Of a stretch of 5,224 nt of DNA, positions 4,315 through 5,224 are shown one piece after another. The notes below the pieces were generated by a model that did no database searches, was not told the DNA's origin, and saw only the letters and a program-made list of their open reading frames with translations. The stretch is taken from assembly GCA_030620005.1 (NCBI GenBank), contig JAUXAJ010000319.1:1-5224 (forward strand), read 5' to 3'. The stretch is from Promethearchaeota archaeon (GTDB lineage: Archaea > Asgardarchaeota > Lokiarchaeia > Sigynarchaeales > SOKP01). Every line of letters begins with the position of its first letter. The stretch's first letter is position 1. Position numbers and translations under genes: made by a program.

Positions 4315-4494
4315 AATAAGATAAAATTCTACAAAAAAGCAACTTTTTTCCAATATCTGTTAGATATCGGAAAAATCGAATTAAAATTAATATCTTGGCC
4401 AACTTCAGAAGAAGCGCAAGGCTTAATGGCTAATTTTACAAGAAACGACGAGCTTTTGTTTAAACCTGCTTTTTTAAATGATTTAAAAGCCTAG
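4315..4494 (+). pseudogene. Truncated coding remnant overlapping the DUF429 3' end
   Basis: After a TAA at 4312-4314 the + strand stays open for 59 codons to a TAG at 4492-4494. The translation is protein-like: FYKKATFFQYLLDIGKIELK near the start, then LISWPTSEEAQGLMANFTRN and ELLFKPAFLNDLKA at the end. There is no ATG, GTG or TTG start until an ATG at 4426, which would leave only 22 residues. It therefore looks like the 3' part of a gene whose 5' end was lost or replaced, perhaps by the inverted-repeat element that ends 14 bases upstream. Its last 35 bases overlap the end of the DUF429 gene, tail to tail. I cannot name the family. A real gene starting with an unusual codon, or a chance frame, is less likely. 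Confidence 0.4.
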
Positions 4495-5212
4495 GAATCG
4501 CTATTCTCATTGGCAAACCCGTTGAATCGTGTTCAAAATTTTTTGGGAGAAAACGAAGATTTGCCCTTCCTTTAGAAGCAGACACGGCTAGAACCCATGC
4601 GTCTAAAATATCGTCAGAGGTTACTTCACTACGTTTATACAATTTTAATCCCTTTTCTAATAGCGTCTCAGGATTTTTGCATTGAAGTTTAAGAACATTC
4701 AATCTTTCGTTTAATCCATCCTTGGTTTTTTTATAATATTGCATTGGCTTTCCTTTCGCCAAGGCAGAAAAACACAATTCTGGACCGCTTTCAATAAAAA
4801 TATCTGATAGTTCCTTGTCCTTTTGTAATAACGCGTCAACTTCTCTAATTTTAGATGTTATGTTCCAAGTCTGCTTAGATAAGCCTTTTCCAGTTAGTTT
4901 TATATTAATATTTTTCGCTTGAAGATAAGATGTAGCGTGAAGAGCTGCACGGCAAGGGGTTGGAAAAATACCGGAAGAGCGTTTCCGAGTGAGGTATTTG
5001 CGGGCTTCAATATCGCAGAGTCTAGGTTTACCGCCCTTATCCCTTAATCCTATGGGAATATCAACGAGAATTAATTCAGCGTTTAAATTCGCGTCCCAAA
5101 GTTCTTGAATTGTTGGAAATAATTCAACTTTCAATTCAGCTTGAACATCTACCTGAACACTAACCCATCCAGCGCGACAACCGTCCACACCAAGATGTAC
5201 TGCTGAGTTCAT
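4460..5212 (-). CDS. DUF429 domain protein (RNase H-like fold)
   Basis: The 250-residue product is a full-length DUF429 family member. The landmarks are GVDGCRAGWVSV (8-19), LVDIPIGL (49-56), RLCDIEARKYL (64-74), GIFPTPCRAAL (81-91), GKGLSKQTWNI (108-118) followed by KIREVD, IESGPELCFSAL (140-151), KKTKDGLNERL (161-171) and SDDILDAWVLAVSA (199-212). The spaced acidic residues D10, D51, E141 and D204 are placed like the catalytic acids of RNase H-like nucleases, so a metal-dependent nuclease role has been suggested for the family; activity is unproven. The usual ESHPE block reads ESGPE here, replacing a conserved His. The start is the ATG at 5212, with only 12 bases of window upstream, so promoter and upstream neighbours are not visible. 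Parts of the gene are less AT-rich than its surroundings, which could reflect transfer or just constraint. It ends overlapping a + strand remnant by 35 bases. Confidence 0.9.
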   Translation of the reverse strand: MNSAVHLGVDGCRAGWVSVQVDVQAELKVELFPTIQELWDANLNAELILVDIPIGLRDKGGKPRLCDIEARKYLTRKRSSGIFPTPCRAALHATSYLQAKNINIKLTGKGLSKQTWNITSKIREVDALLQKDKELSDIFIESGPELCFSALAKGKPMQYYKKTKDGLNERLNVLKLQCKNPETLLEKGLKLYKRSEVTSDDILDAWVLAVSASKGRANLRFLPKNFEHDSTGLPMRIAIPRLLNHLKKQV

Positions 5213-5224
5213 TATTATAATAAT

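Overview
The window is AT-rich DNA with archaeal-type genes, most likely from an Asgard archaeon of the Lokiarchaeota type or a close relative. The pointers are an archaeal-style HypB, a DUF6125 protein, a DUF3795 protein with an extra C-terminal zinc ribbon, several small Cys-rich zinc-binding proteins, and no Shine-Dalgarno sequence before any start codon. This assignment is an inference from gene content; the window has no rRNA or tRNA.

Layout. Bases 1-235 hold no supportable gene. Next, on the + strand, come hypB (236-952), a nickel-insertion GTPase, and a stand-alone left-handed beta-helix protein (1010-1435), followed by a strong AT hairpin. Bases 1436-1812 look like a gene graveyard. 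They hold repeated, partly decayed copies of the 3' end of the neighbouring DUF3795 gene and a frameshifted protein remnant. On the - strand, a compact run follows, read from right to left: DUF3795 protein (2302-2778), a possible 33-residue ORF (2187-2288) and a 123-residue zinc-ribbon protein (1813-2184). Upstream of it, also on the - strand, is a DUF6125 gene (2957-3469).

Bases 3470-3830 are AT-rich with one short coding-like scrap. A 50-residue MYM/TRASH-like zinc-finger gene on the + strand (3831-3983) comes next. Bases 3984-4314 include a compact, relatively GC-rich inverted-repeat element (4183-4300), which could be a structured RNA or a small mobile-element relic. A + strand protein fragment without a proper start (4315-4494) overlaps, tail to tail, the end of a DUF429 gene on the - strand (4460-5212).

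No full pathway is visible. HypB points to a [NiFe]-hydrogenase or another nickel enzyme elsewhere in the genome, and its usual metal-site Cys-His pair is altered. The best candidates for something undescribed are the DUF3795-derived repeat, with its in-frame chimeric mini-ORF, and the 118-bp inverted-repeat element.
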